A DNA stretch of 60,356 nt from Chloracidobacterium sp. UBA3360 (GTDB lineage: Bacteria; Acidobacteriota; Blastocatellia; Pyrinomonadales; Pyrinomonadaceae). Positions within the stretch are counted from its first letter, which is position 1. The number at the start of each line of letters is the position of its first letter. Of the stretch, positions 26,399 through 34,721 are shown piece by piece. The translations under genes were made by a program, and so were the position numbers. The DNA lies in NCBI GenBank assembly GCA_002360555.1, contig DEQS01000069.1, forward strand, positions 1 through 60,356, read 5' to 3'. The notes under the pieces are model-generated. The model did no database searches and was not told where the DNA came from. It was given only the letters and a program-made list of their open reading frames with translations.

Positions 26399-27082
26399 CT
26401 AACGAATAAAACGTATTGCCCGCGTCAGCCCGTCGTCACCGATGACAACCTCTGCATCGACGAGATTTGACGGCTTTTCGACGCTTGCCACGAGGCCCAG
26501 CGTCACCATCATCGAACTAGGAACCTTGACACGGACGATCTGTCCGCTGTCAGGGTTACGTGCGTATGAAAGTGCTATAAATTCTGTTTTGATCTCGGTC
26601 TTTTCTTTTGTAACTGCTTGAGTAGAAACGGTCTGTTTCTTTGTCTGCTTTGATGATGTCTTGAGACTTGCCGCTATAGTCTGAGCCCGTTTCTGTTCCG
26701 GCTGTTTTATATCCGAGTCACCGTTCGGCGGAACATCGTTGCTTGAACTGCTAACCTGAGGCAATGGCGTCTCAACATTAGTTGGAACAGCCGCGACATC
26801 GGATGCTTTCGGTAAATCATCCGAGCGAAACACAAACAGCGAAATCAGTAACGCAGCCGCGACCGTTGCGGGAATGCCGATCATCAGCAACCGACGAATA
26901 ATATTTACCGGTGGCCAAGGCGAGACTACCGTTGCATTTTGCTCTGCGATCTGACGCTGCACCGCCCACCACATCGTCGGCGAATCGGCGATCTCATTGA
27001 CCGCAGCATCATCGAGCGAGGCGTCAGCGATCATCGTCCGCATCATCTGATCTAGTTGTTCGTCTGAAAACTGCTTGTTCAT
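26399..27082 (-). CDS. Single-span membrane protein, probable anti-sigma factor
   Basis: 227 residues: a short acidic cytoplasmic head (about 1-65, with 'PTMWWAVQRQIAEQ'), one membrane helix (about 68-90) and a periplasmic Ser/Thr/Lys/Gln-rich tail. The layout, and a place in the operon with an ECF sigma gene, fit an anti-sigma factor, but no zinc anti-sigma motif (HxxxCxxC) is present, so this is inference. It is the first gene of the operon and lies back to back with the RNase J gene. Confidence 0.65.
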   Translation of the reverse strand: MNKQFSDEQLDQMMRTMIADASLDDAAVNEIADSPTMWWAVQRQIAEQNATVVSPWPPVNIIRRLLMIGIPATVAAALLISLFVFRSDDLPKASDVAAVPTNVETPLPQVSSSSNDVPPNGDSDIKQPEQKRAQTIAASLKTSSKQTKKQTVSTQAVTKEKTEIKTEFIALSYARNPDSGQIVRVKVPSSMMVTLGLVASVEKPSNLVDAEVVIGDDGLTRAIRFIR

Positions 27083-27199
27083 ACTTTCGACCTCAATATT
27101 TGCTGTCAGGTGAAAGACGCGCCGGATTCACTGATGGTTTCACAAATATTTACAATAATTTTCTCCTCCGTTCATCGTACCGATGTTAAAAGGGCAATA

Positions 27200-27208
27200 T
27201 GCTATACT
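27200..27208 (+). promoter_or_regulatory. Extended -10 promoter of the RNase J gene
   Basis: TGCTATACT is an extended -10 (TGnTATACT). No good -35 is seen 17 bases upstream, as is common for extended -10 promoters. The leader would be about 18 bases, with GAGG at 27223-27226 before TTG 27233. Confidence 0.5.
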
Positions 27209-27232
27209 TCACAATTCGAAGTGAGGTAAATA

Positions 27233-28894
27233 TTGAGCAAAGTTGAAATAATACCGCTTGGCGGGATCGGCGAATTTGGGATGAACTGCATGGGCATCCG
27301 CTGGGCCGATGAGATGATCATCATCGACGCGGGGATGGGCTTTCCTGAGGAAACGCCGTATGGTGTCGATATCTCGATACCTAATTTCGACTTTCTCGAA
27401 GAATACCGCGACGATCTGACCGCGATCATCCTCACCCACGGCCACGAAGACCACATCGGTGCTCTCGCCTACATCCTCAAAAAATTTAATCTGCCGGTCT
27501 ATTCGTCGCGATTTACCCTCGCGCTCACGGAAAAGCGTCTTGGCGAATTTAACATGCTTGACGACGTGCTGCTTCACCGCGTCGAAGCCAACGACATAAT
27601 CGAGATTGGCAGTTTTAAGATCGAGTTTATCCACGCGTCCCATTCGCTGGTCGAATGTTTTTCGCTCGCGATCCACACGCCCGTCGGTACCATCATCCAC
27701 ACCGGCGATTACAAGATCGACGACACGCCTGTGATCGGCAAACCTTACGATCTAAAAGCGCTTGGCCGAATCGGCGACGAAGGCGTGCTGGCTTTGCTGT
27801 GCGATTCGACAAACGCTACGGTTCCGGGAAGAACGCCGTCGGAAATGGCGGTCATACCTGCATTCGAAGAAATTTTCGAGCAGACCGAAGGCCGGATGTT
27901 CGTCTCGACATTTTCCTCTTCGCTGCATCGTTTGCAGATCGTTTTTGATATTGCCCATCAGTTTGGCCGCCGCGTTTGCGTCTGCGGTCGGTCGATGCAG
28001 AAAAATGTCGAGATCGCCGAAGAGCAGGGTTTGCTCAAGATCCCGCACGGCACGCTGGTCGACCTGGGTGGTTCGCGGGCTCTGGATGACGACGAGGTTT
28101 GTTATCTTGTGACCGGATCGCAGGGCGAGATGCGTGCGGCGTTGTGGAATCTTGCGACCTCGACCTATAAAGGACTTGAGATCGAGCCCGGAGACACGGT
28201 CATCCTTTCTGCCCGCATTATTCCCGGCAACGAAAAGAACATAAGCCGCCTGATCGGCCACCTTTATAAACGCGGTGCCAACATCATCGAGGAAAAACGC
28301 CGGCTTGTTCACGTTTCCGGCCACGCTTCGCAGGGTGATATCAAGATAATGGTCGAGACGTCAAAGCCTAAATTCGTCATCCCGATCCACGGTGAATACC
28401 GGATGCTGTTTCGCCAGAAAGAGTTCATCAAAAACCACGTCGGCAGCTACAACGACGAGGACATCATCCTGATTGAAAACGGCAATGTGCTCGAACTCGA
28501 TCAATATGCCGCAAAAGTCGTCGCCAAGCACGAGATGCACAAGACTTTTATTGACGAAGAGTCGATGGAAGAGATCGAGTACGACGTCGTCCGCGAACGC
28601 AAAAAACTTGCCTACGGCGGAGCGATCTCGCTAGTCGTCGCGATGGAGAAAAACACAAATCAGCTCAACGGCGAGCCGCAGGTAACGTTCGAAGGCGTCG
28701 CCGGCATCGATCCGCTAAATGGTTTCCTTGCGGATACCCGCAAGTCAATTACAAAAGCGATCGCCGACATGAAACCCGAACACATTGCCGACCGTAAGCT
28801 GTTCAAAGAAAATCTACGCATCCACTTAAAGCGGTTCGTGCAAAAAGAAATCAGTTCTAAACCCGTGATCGTCACCACTATTGTCGAAGTCTAA
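27233..28894 (+). CDS. rnj: Ribonuclease J
   Basis: 553 residues from a TTG start supported by GAGG seven bases upstream and by the protein's proper N-terminus (LSKVEIIPLGGIGEFGMN). Metallo-beta-lactamase motif THGHEDHIGA, beta-CASP motifs (HASHS, HTGDYKID, HVSGHASQGD, 'PIHGEYRML') and the C-terminal domain are all there. RNase J is a 5'-3' exonuclease and endonuclease in rRNA maturation and mRNA decay. The stop codon abuts the next gene's ATG. Confidence 0.96.
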   Translation: MSKVEIIPLGGIGEFGMNCMGIRWADEMIIIDAGMGFPEETPYGVDISIPNFDFLEEYRDDLTAIILTHGHEDHIGALAYILKKFNLPVYSSRFTLALTEKRLGEFNMLDDVLLHRVEANDIIEIGSFKIEFIHASHSLVECFSLAIHTPVGTIIHTGDYKIDDTPVIGKPYDLKALGRIGDEGVLALLCDSTNATVPGRTPSEMAVIPAFEEIFEQTEGRMFVSTFSSSLHRLQIVFDIAHQFGRRVCVCGRSMQKNVEIAEEQGLLKIPHGTLVDLGGSRALDDDEVCYLVTGSQGEMRAALWNLATSTYKGLEIEPGDTVILSARIIPGNEKNISRLIGHLYKRGANIIEEKRRLVHVSGHASQGDIKIMVETSKPKFVIPIHGEYRMLFRQKEFIKNHVGSYNDEDIILIENGNVLELDQYAAKVVAKHEMHKTFIDEESMEEIEYDVVRERKKLAYGGAISLVVAMEKNTNQLNGEPQVTFEGVAGIDPLNGFLADTRKSITKAIADMKPEHIADRKLFKENLRIHLKRFVQKEISSKPVIVTTIVEV

Positions 28895-30337
28895 ATGAGA
28901 GACCGCCTGCTCGAACTCGAAAGATCCTCCCGTCTGCTGGAACCCGACTCTGCCGAGAGGGAAGTCGCCCGTTCCGGCGTTCTCGCCTATTCCGAAGATT
29001 TTCTCAACAACGTAGAATCGTTAAATGCCTATAATGTCTCCGATGACAAAGGCATCGGCCTGCTCGACTCTCCGATCGCGGAAACAGGGATAAGCATTGA
29101 CGAAGCGATCTCACTTATACGTGACAACGTCGATACGCCCGGGCTCAATCCTGCATCGGGCGGACACCTGGCTTACATTCCCGGCGGAGGCATCTATTAT
29201 TCGGCGCTTGGCGATTATCTTGCGGATGTCTTTAACCGATACGCCGGCGTCTTTTACGCAAGCCCCGGTGCGGTTCGAATGGAGAATATGCTCATCCGTT
29301 GGATGAGCGAAGTTGTCGGCTATCCCGCGACAGCGGTCGGCAATCTGACATCGGGCGGCAGCATCGCAAATCTTATCGCCATCGTCACGGCCCGCGATGC
29401 AAAACAGATCAAGGCCGCCAGCATCACCCGCTCGGTCATTTATCTTTCCGAGCAGGCCCACCACTCGGTCGATAAGGCCATCCGCATCGCCGGGCTTGGC
29501 GAGTGCATCGTCAGGCATCTGCCGGTCGATGAAAAATACCGCATCATCCCGTCAAAGTTCGCAGAGCAAGTCGCTGCCGACAAAGTAGACGGCCTGAATC
29601 CCTTCCTCGTCGTCGCCTCCGCCGGAACGACCGATGTTGGTGCGATCGATCCGCTGACCGAGATCGGCGAGATCGCTCACGACAATGGACTTTGGTATCA
29701 CATCGACGCGGCGTATGGAGGCTTTTTTATTCTGACGGAAGAGGGTAAAGAAAAGTTAAAGGGAATTGAGACCTCGGATTCGCTTGTCATCGACCCGCAC
29801 AAAGGTTTGTTTCTCCCGTACGGCCTCGGCGTTGTTTTGGTCAAAGATGCCGCGGCGTTGAACGCATCGCATTATTACACCGCAAATTATATGCAGGACG
29901 CGGCGAGCTCCGCGGACGAGCCTTCGCCGGCGGAACTTTCGCCCGAGCTGACCAAACATTTTCGCGGAATGCGGCTTTGGCTGCCGCTAAAACTCCACGG
30001 CGTCGCTCCGTTTCGTGCCTGTCTTGAGGAAAAGCTGCTGCTCGCCAAATATTTCCACGCCGAGGTAAAGAAACTTGGTTTCGAGAGCAAGATGGAGCCC
30101 GAACTCTCCGTCGTAACCTATCGCTGGTTGCCGAAAATGGGCGATGCTAATACATTTAATAAACAATTGATGGAAGCCGTCGTCGCCGATGGCCGCATAT
30201 TTATCTCATCGACTATGCTCAATGGCGAATTTACGCTGCGTTTTGCGTGTCTCGCATTTCGAACGCATCTGAGCACGGTGGATACGTTACTTAATGTATT
30301 AAAAGAAACCGTCGCCGACCTGGAAGATCAGACTTAG
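28895..30337 (+). CDS. PLP-dependent group II amino acid decarboxylase
   Basis: 480 residues in the aromatic-L-amino-acid/glutamate decarboxylase family. Seen: 'NPASGGHLAYIPGGG', 'GNLTSGGSIANL', the stacking His in EQAHHSV, the PLP Asp in HIDAAYGGFF and the Schiff-base Lys in IDPHKGLFLPYG. Substrate cannot be fixed; aromatic amino acids are the commonest for this subgroup. ATG 28895 follows the RNase J stop with no gap, so it is translated by coupling. A palindromic repeat begins right after its stop. Confidence 0.9.
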   Translation: MRDRLLELERSSRLLEPDSAEREVARSGVLAYSEDFLNNVESLNAYNVSDDKGIGLLDSPIAETGISIDEAISLIRDNVDTPGLNPASGGHLAYIPGGGIYYSALGDYLADVFNRYAGVFYASPGAVRMENMLIRWMSEVVGYPATAVGNLTSGGSIANLIAIVTARDAKQIKAASITRSVIYLSEQAHHSVDKAIRIAGLGECIVRHLPVDEKYRIIPSKFAEQVAADKVDGLNPFLVVASAGTTDVGAIDPLTEIGEIAHDNGLWYHIDAAYGGFFILTEEGKEKLKGIETSDSLVIDPHKGLFLPYGLGVVLVKDAAALNASHYYTANYMQDAASSADEPSPAELSPELTKHFRGMRLWLPLKLHGVAPFRACLEEKLLLAKYFHAEVKKLGFESKMEPELSVVTYRWLPKMGDANTFNKQLMEAVVADGRIFISSTMLNGEFTLRFACLAFRTHLSTVDTLLNVLKETVADLEDQT

Positions 30338-30340
30338 GTT

Positions 30341-30416
30341 TTCCTTGGCGTTCTTTGCGGCTTTGCGGGAGATATTTCCCGCCAAGACGCCAAGCCCGCT
30401 AAGTGACGCAAAGAAG
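30341..30416. repeat. Palindromic repeat of the GCAAAG/CCAAG family
   Basis: An inverted repeat whose inner arms are GCGGG (30365-30369) and CCCGC (30378-30382), extended by imperfect outer arms of CTTTGCGG- and GCCAAG-type units. It fills the whole gap between the decarboxylase stop and the SDR start; the right arm, ending GCAAAGAAG, supplies the bases just before ATG 30419 where a ribosome binding site should be. Confidence 0.75.
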
Positions 30417-30418
30417 AT

Positions 30419-31189
30419 ATGAACTGGAAAGATAAAACAGTATTCCTCACCGGAGCTTCGACGGGGATCGGGGAAGGGATCGCGTTGGCGTTGGCTAAGA
30501 AAGGTGCGGTGCTGGGGTTGTTGGCTCGGCGGCAGGAGTTGCTTGATGATCTTGCGGCTCGGTGCGAAGCTTTGGGCGGGACTGCTCGGACATTTAGCGT
30601 TGACGTGACCGACGCGGCGGCTCTCGCAAACGCCGCGCAAACATTCCGCGATGAGTTTGGCCATATCGACATCATGATCGCGAACGCGGGGATGGGTGGG
30701 AATGATACGCTGACGCGGGCTTATGATCCGGCTTCGGTCAAGCGGCTCATCGACATCAATCTGCTCGGGGCGGTCAATTCGATCTACGCGGTTATCCAGC
30801 CGATGATCGAACACGGGTCCGGCCAGCTTGTCGCGATATCCAGCCTTGCGGGTTTTCGCGGGCTGCCAAAATCCGCCGCGTATTCGGCCAGCAAAGCCGC
30901 GATGACCGCGTTTTTCGAAAGCGTCCGGCTCGACAACGCCCGCCACAACATCGACGTCACGATCATCCATCCGGGCTTTATCAAAACGCCGCTCACCTCG
31001 GGCCGCTCAAACAAAATGCCGTTCATCATGGAACTCAACGACGCCATCCCGCATTTCGTACGGGCCATCGAAAACAAAAAGAAATTCGCCGCCTTCCCCT
31101 GGCAACTCGCCTGGGTCGTCAAACTAGCAAAAATAATGCCCGCCTGGCTCTACGACAAGACCGCGGGCAAAGCGAGGTTTCGGGAATAA
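30419..31189 (+). CDS. Short-chain dehydrogenase/reductase
   Basis: 256 residues, classical SDR: cofactor motif TGASTGIGEGIA (about 11-22), NAGMGG, catalytic Ser in 'AISSLAGF' and YSASKAAM (Tyr and Lys). An Arg pair after the second strand (LARRQE) favours NADP(H). The C-terminus has a basic amphipathic run ending near a 'PAWLYDK' segment, as in DhrB/DltE-like SDRs that sit at membranes. Substrate unknown. The ATG directly follows a palindromic repeat. Confidence 0.9.
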   Translation: MNWKDKTVFLTGASTGIGEGIALALAKKGAVLGLLARRQELLDDLAARCEALGGTARTFSVDVTDAAALANAAQTFRDEFGHIDIMIANAGMGGNDTLTRAYDPASVKRLIDINLLGAVNSIYAVIQPMIEHGSGQLVAISSLAGFRGLPKSAAYSASKAAMTAFFESVRLDNARHNIDVTIIHPGFIKTPLTSGRSNKMPFIMELNDAIPHFVRAIENKKKFAAFPWQLAWVVKLAKIMPAWLYDKTAGKARFRE

Positions 31190-31195
31190 CAGCCG

Positions 31196-31516
31196 ATGGA
31201 AAAGTTTGGTAAATGGGAAAAGCGTCTACAAGTTCTGCTGGCAGTGGTCTTTCTGTCGGGCATCATCAACTTTGGCTTAATGTTTGCGCTTTCGGCAACG
31301 TATCGAGGAGACGCCCATAACGGTTATGTTAAAGATGGTCACTACTTCTTAGGCGATCATGGCAAATATACTGAGGTCAGCTATAAACTTTACATGCTCA
31401 GTTGGTGGCAGGGAACCATCGTAATGGCGAGTTGGATTGTTCCGTTTCTGTATGCTGTGATTCGCAATCCTTTGGATTGGGAGTGGAAAGGCCTTCCATT
31501 CGGTACTAAGAAATAA
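31196..31516 (+). CDS. Small membrane protein, unknown
   Basis: 106 residues with two membrane helices (about 13-33 and 65-85) and an extracytoplasmic loop of about 30 residues rich in Gly, His, Tyr and Asp ('YRGDAHNGYVKDGHYF'). No family recognised. It starts six bases after the SDR stop and is followed by a good terminator, so the two genes form one transcript. Confidence 0.7.
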   Translation: MEKFGKWEKRLQVLLAVVFLSGIINFGLMFALSATYRGDAHNGYVKDGHYFLGDHGKYTEVSYKLYMLSWWQGTIVMASWIVPFLYAVIRNPLDWEWKGLPFGTKK

Positions 31517-31525
31517 TATCCACGC

Positions 31526-31558
31526 AAAAGGCCGCGAGCGTGATGTTTGCGGCCTTTT
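31526..31558. terminator. Intrinsic terminator after the SDR/small membrane gene
   Basis: AAAAGGCCGC (31526-31535) pairs with GCGGCCTTTT (31549-31558) around a 13-base loop; A and T runs flank it on both sides, so it can act on either strand. Just beyond is TGACAACTGACAAC, a short direct repeat. Confidence 0.88.
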
Positions 31559-31580
31559 CTTTCTGACAACTGACAACTGC

Positions 31581-31685
31581 TTACGGATTTAACGTCACGT
31601 AAACGGGGTCGGAAACTTCGACGATGTCGGCGTTGTTTTTGCGGAGTTGAACGCGGACCTGTATCTGTTCGGGTTGGCGAAGTGC
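31581..31685 (-). pseudogene. C-terminal remnant of the same family as the gene at 16651-17349
   Basis: A 34-codon minus-strand frame ending in TAA at 31581-31583 reads '...PEQIQVRVQLRKNN' and finishes 'DPVYVTLNP'. This parallels the end of the protein at 16651-17349 ('PENGRIRAIFIKKND', 'SPEYAVTVA'). The frame is cut at its 5' side by a TGA in the first unit of a 21-bp array, and no upstream part is found between the array and uppP. I infer a truncated gene; the alignment is short and was made by eye. Confidence 0.5.
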
Positions 31686-31892
31686 TCAGATGTTGTTGCG
31701 CCGTGCTCTGATGGAGTAGCTCTCTACTCTGACGCGGTTTGCGCGTGCTCGGATGCATTTGCTCCGTACTCTGACGTAGTTGCGCCATGCTCTGACGTAC
31801 TTGCGCCAAGCTCTTTTGCGTTTGCGACGAACTCTTTTGCGTTTGCGCCGTACTCTGATACATTTGCGAACGGCTCTGATGGAAACGCGCCG
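31683..31892 (+). repeat. 21-bp degenerate tandem repeat array B (10 units)
   Basis: Ten 21-base units in strict register, plus a decayed eleventh to about 31913. Plus-strand consensus is TACTCTGAYGYAKTTGCGCC plus one base. Two units (31809-31850) share a CTCTTTTGCG variant. Read in one plus frame it gives heptapeptides like YSDVVAP; a minus frame also stays open, so open frames across the array are a by-product of the 21-base period. There is no other gene between 31517 and 32021 apart from the remnant noted at 31581-31685; 31893-32021 shows nothing further. Confidence 0.88.
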
Positions 31893-32021
31893 CACGCTCT
31901 TTCACACTCGCGTTTCTGCCCTAATTCGCAACACCTTCGCAGTTATGTTAGATTCTTCTTTTAATTCACGGCTCGCGATATCTGCCTACGCCCTTACTCA
32001 CGTGCGGGCTACTGACAAAAC

Positions 32022-32915
32022 ATGGATCTATTACAAGCCATCATCATCGGGATCGTACAGGGGTTGACAGAGTTTATTCCGATCTCGTCGTCGGCGCATA
32101 TGGTGTTTGCGGCGAGGCTGACGGGCATTTACGGCGGCGATCCGCAAAAGACGACGGCGGTGATGGCCGTGATGCAGTTGGGGACGCTGGCGGCGGTGAT
32201 CATTTATTTTTTTGGCGATATCTGGGGCATCACGACGGCGTTTGTGCGGGACCATTGGAACTTCGTTTTTAACCGCCGCAAGATGCGTTTTTCGGGCACG
32301 GACGGCAACCGGCCGATATTCCTGAGCGAAGAATCGTGGCTTGGGTGGCTGATAATCATCGGCTCGATCCCGATCGGCGTCGCGGGGCTGCTGTTAAAAA
32401 AACATATCGAGGGGCCGGCGACCAAGAACCTGTGGTTCATCGCAATAATGATGATCGCCATCGCTCTGCTGCTGCTGGTCGCAGAAAAGGTAGGTTCGCA
32501 ACGCAAGGAAATGCGGCACCTGGGGCTGACGGACGCTATTGTGCAAGGTTTTTGCCAGGCACTCGCACTAATGCCGGGAGCTTCGCGGTCGGGAAGCACG
32601 ATAATGGGCGGCCTGTTCGCCGGCGAAAAACGCGAAACCGCCGCGAGGTTTTCTTTTTTACTCTCAATACCTGCCATCGGGGCGAGTGGATTGTTAGAAC
32701 TGAGGGAAGGATTTCAAATACTGCCGAAAGAGAGCCTTGTTCCGCTGATCGGCGGAACTTTAGCGGCGGGCATCGTCGGCTATCTGTCGATATGGTTTCT
32801 GCTCGCGTTTTTACGCAGGAATACAACGGTCGTCTTTATCGTCTACCGGCTCGTCGTCGCCGCCGCGATCCTCGGGTTGCTGTGGTTCGGCATGATAGAT
32901 CCGGTGGTTAACTAA
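32022..32915 (+). CDS. uppP: Undecaprenyl-diphosphate phosphatase
   Basis: 297 residues with about eight membrane helices. The BacA/UppP motifs are present: 'GLTEFIPISSSAHM' near the N-terminus (catalytic Glu and Ser) and PGASRSGSTI near residue 187 with the catalytic Arg. It recycles undecaprenyl diphosphate to the lipid carrier used for peptidoglycan and O-antigen. A cytoplasmic loop of about 30 residues (about 80-105) is longer than in E. coli. A palindromic repeat starts nine bases after its stop. Confidence 0.95.
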   Translation: MDLLQAIIIGIVQGLTEFIPISSSAHMVFAARLTGIYGGDPQKTTAVMAVMQLGTLAAVIIYFFGDIWGITTAFVRDHWNFVFNRRKMRFSGTDGNRPIFLSEESWLGWLIIIGSIPIGVAGLLLKKHIEGPATKNLWFIAIMMIAIALLLLVAEKVGSQRKEMRHLGLTDAIVQGFCQALALMPGASRSGSTIMGGLFAGEKRETAARFSFLLSIPAIGASGLLELREGFQILPKESLVPLIGGTLAAGIVGYLSIWFLLAFLRRNTTVVFIVYRLVVAAAILGLLWFGMIDPVVN

Positions 32916-32924
32916 GAATTTTTT

Positions 32925-33001
32925 GCCACGAATTACACGAATGGCACGAATCGATCTAGGAATTATCTTTTCTTATTCGTGTCATTCGTGTAATTCGTGG
33001 C
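32925..33001. repeat. Palindromic repeat of the ACGAAT family, copy 2
   Basis: Arms of 27 bases (32925-32951 and 32975-33001) match as an inverted repeat at 26 of 27 positions around a 23-base loop. Units share GCCACGAAT and CACGAAT with copy 1 at 16563-16645. It lies between uppP and recJ, ending 15 bases before the recJ start. Confidence 0.9.
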
Positions 33002-33016
33002 TAACTTCCTCCTCTT

Positions 33017-34717
33017 ATGCAGAAACGCTGGACGATACGCAAACATGACGCCGCCGCGATAAATCTGCTCGCAGCCGAGCTTGGCGTTAAGCCGCTGATC
33101 GCGGCGTTGCTGATTTCTCGCGGTCACGACACACCGGAAAAGGCCCGCTCATTCCTCAATCCCTCACCCGAACACCTGCATGAACCGTTCCTAATGCACG
33201 GAATGCGTGAGGCGGTTGACCGCATAAAACTGGCCGTCGAGAACAAAGAAAAGATCCTTATCTGGGGCGACCTGGATGTTGACGGCACGACAGGGACGGT
33301 TTTGCTGCGAAAGACATTCGCGCTGCTGGGTCTTGAGACGAGCTATCACATCACGAACCGCTTTACGGAGAATCGCGGGATCAACTTCGCCCCGCTTGAG
33401 GCCGCTCGTGCGGATGGCTATACCTTATTGGTGAGCGTCGATACCGGAACATCCAATTTCGAAGAGGTTAGCAAAGCAAAAGAGATCGGCATGGATACGA
33501 TCATCTGCGACCATCACGAGATCAAAGACGACACCATCCTGCCGCCCGCCGTTGCTCTGATAAATCCTTTTCACCCTGACAGCAAATACCCGGACGATAA
33601 TCTCGCGGGCGTCGGCGTTGCGTTTAAGCTGGCACACGCACTCCTGCGTGAATTTGGCCTCGAATCCGAGATCCCCGGCCTTTTAAAGATCGCCGCCATC
33701 GGCACCGTTGCCGACGTTGTGAATTTAACCGGCGAAAACCGTGCGATCGTCGCTCTCGGTTTGATAGACCTCGTCAAAACCGACAACTGGGGGCTCAAAG
33801 CACTGATGGAAGTCGCCGATTGCCGCTCGGACATGACGAGCATGCACATCGGCTTTCGCATCGGCCCCCGGATCAACGCCGCCGGTCGGATGGAGGTTGG
33901 GACGCACGTTGTCGAGCTGTTAGAGGCCAACGATTTTGGCGAAGCGAGAAAGATCGCCGCTCTGCTCGACAGCCGCAACCGCGAACGGCAAAAGGTCCAA
34001 CAGGAAGTTACCGATCTGGCGATTCTTGAGGCAACAACATTCCCCGACCACCTTTTCATGGTCGTCGCCGGCGAGGGCTGGCACAAAGGCGTCGTCGGCC
34101 TTGCCGCTTCGCGTGTGGCAGAGAAATTCTACCGTCCCACCATCGTTTTCTCCCTCGAAGACGGCATCGCCACCGGCAGTGCCCGAAGCATAAAAGGATT
34201 TGACCTTTTCGAAGCCCTCGGTTCCGTATCCGACCTGCTCGAATCCTTCGGCGGCCACGTCATGGCTGCAGGTATGAAAGCTAAGCATGAAAACATCGAG
34301 GCTTTGCGGGCCCGGCTTCACGAGTACGCCGATGCAAAGATCCGGGTCGACGAACGCACACCGGAATTATTGATCGATGCTGTAGTCACGACCGAGACTC
34401 TCAGCATCGGGCTTGTTAACGAACTCGCGGCATTCGAGCCTTTTGGTGCCGGAAATCCTAAACCGATCTTCGTTACTCGTGATCTCGTTCTTCGTGATGA
34501 GCCGTTTGTCATGAAAGAAAAACATCTCAAGCTAAAGCTCTGCGACGCTAACGGAAAGGTGTTTGAGGCCGTCTGGTGGGATGGCGTCGCGAAATCAAAG
34601 GGGCAAACGCTCGCTCCCAATTCCCGCATCGAACTAGCTTACGTTGCCGAGGCAAATACGTGGCAGGGAAATACCCGGCTGCAACTTGTCGTCGAGGACC
34701 TCAGAGCAGATAATTAA
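33017..34717 (+). CDS. recJ: Single-stranded-DNA-specific exonuclease RecJ
   Basis: 566 residues, normal length. DHH motifs: DLDVDGTTG (I), VDTGTSN (II) and CDHHE (III); DHHA1 part with 'GRMEVGTHVVELL' and 'FGGHVMAAGM'; the OB-like C-terminal domain ends it. RecJ degrades single strands 5' to 3' in recombination and mismatch repair. The start lacks a Shine-Dalgarno: the leader TTCCTCCTCTT before ATG is pyrimidine-rich and resembles the anti-SD itself. Confidence 0.95.
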   Translation: MQKRWTIRKHDAAAINLLAAELGVKPLIAALLISRGHDTPEKARSFLNPSPEHLHEPFLMHGMREAVDRIKLAVENKEKILIWGDLDVDGTTGTVLLRKTFALLGLETSYHITNRFTENRGINFAPLEAARADGYTLLVSVDTGTSNFEEVSKAKEIGMDTIICDHHEIKDDTILPPAVALINPFHPDSKYPDDNLAGVGVAFKLAHALLREFGLESEIPGLLKIAAIGTVADVVNLTGENRAIVALGLIDLVKTDNWGLKALMEVADCRSDMTSMHIGFRIGPRINAAGRMEVGTHVVELLEANDFGEARKIAALLDSRNRERQKVQQEVTDLAILEATTFPDHLFMVVAGEGWHKGVVGLAASRVAEKFYRPTIVFSLEDGIATGSARSIKGFDLFEALGSVSDLLESFGGHVMAAGMKAKHENIEALRARLHEYADAKIRVDERTPELLIDAVVTTETLSIGLVNELAAFEPFGAGNPKPIFVTRDLVLRDEPFVMKEKHLKLKLCDANGKVFEAVWWDGVAKSKGQTLAPNSRIELAYVAEANTWQGNTRLQLVVEDLRADN

Positions 34718-34721
34718 CCTA

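Noticed and set aside
31390..31964. Long open frames on both strands across array B (plus 31647-31964, minus 31390-31905)
   Set aside because: Both are explained by the 21-base period; the minus one also runs through the terminator and into the small membrane gene's coding region.
34644..34721. Earlier start of the LptC/LptA-like gene overlapping recJ
   Set aside because: The added residues come from recJ's other frame; GTG 34722 right after the recJ stop fits better.
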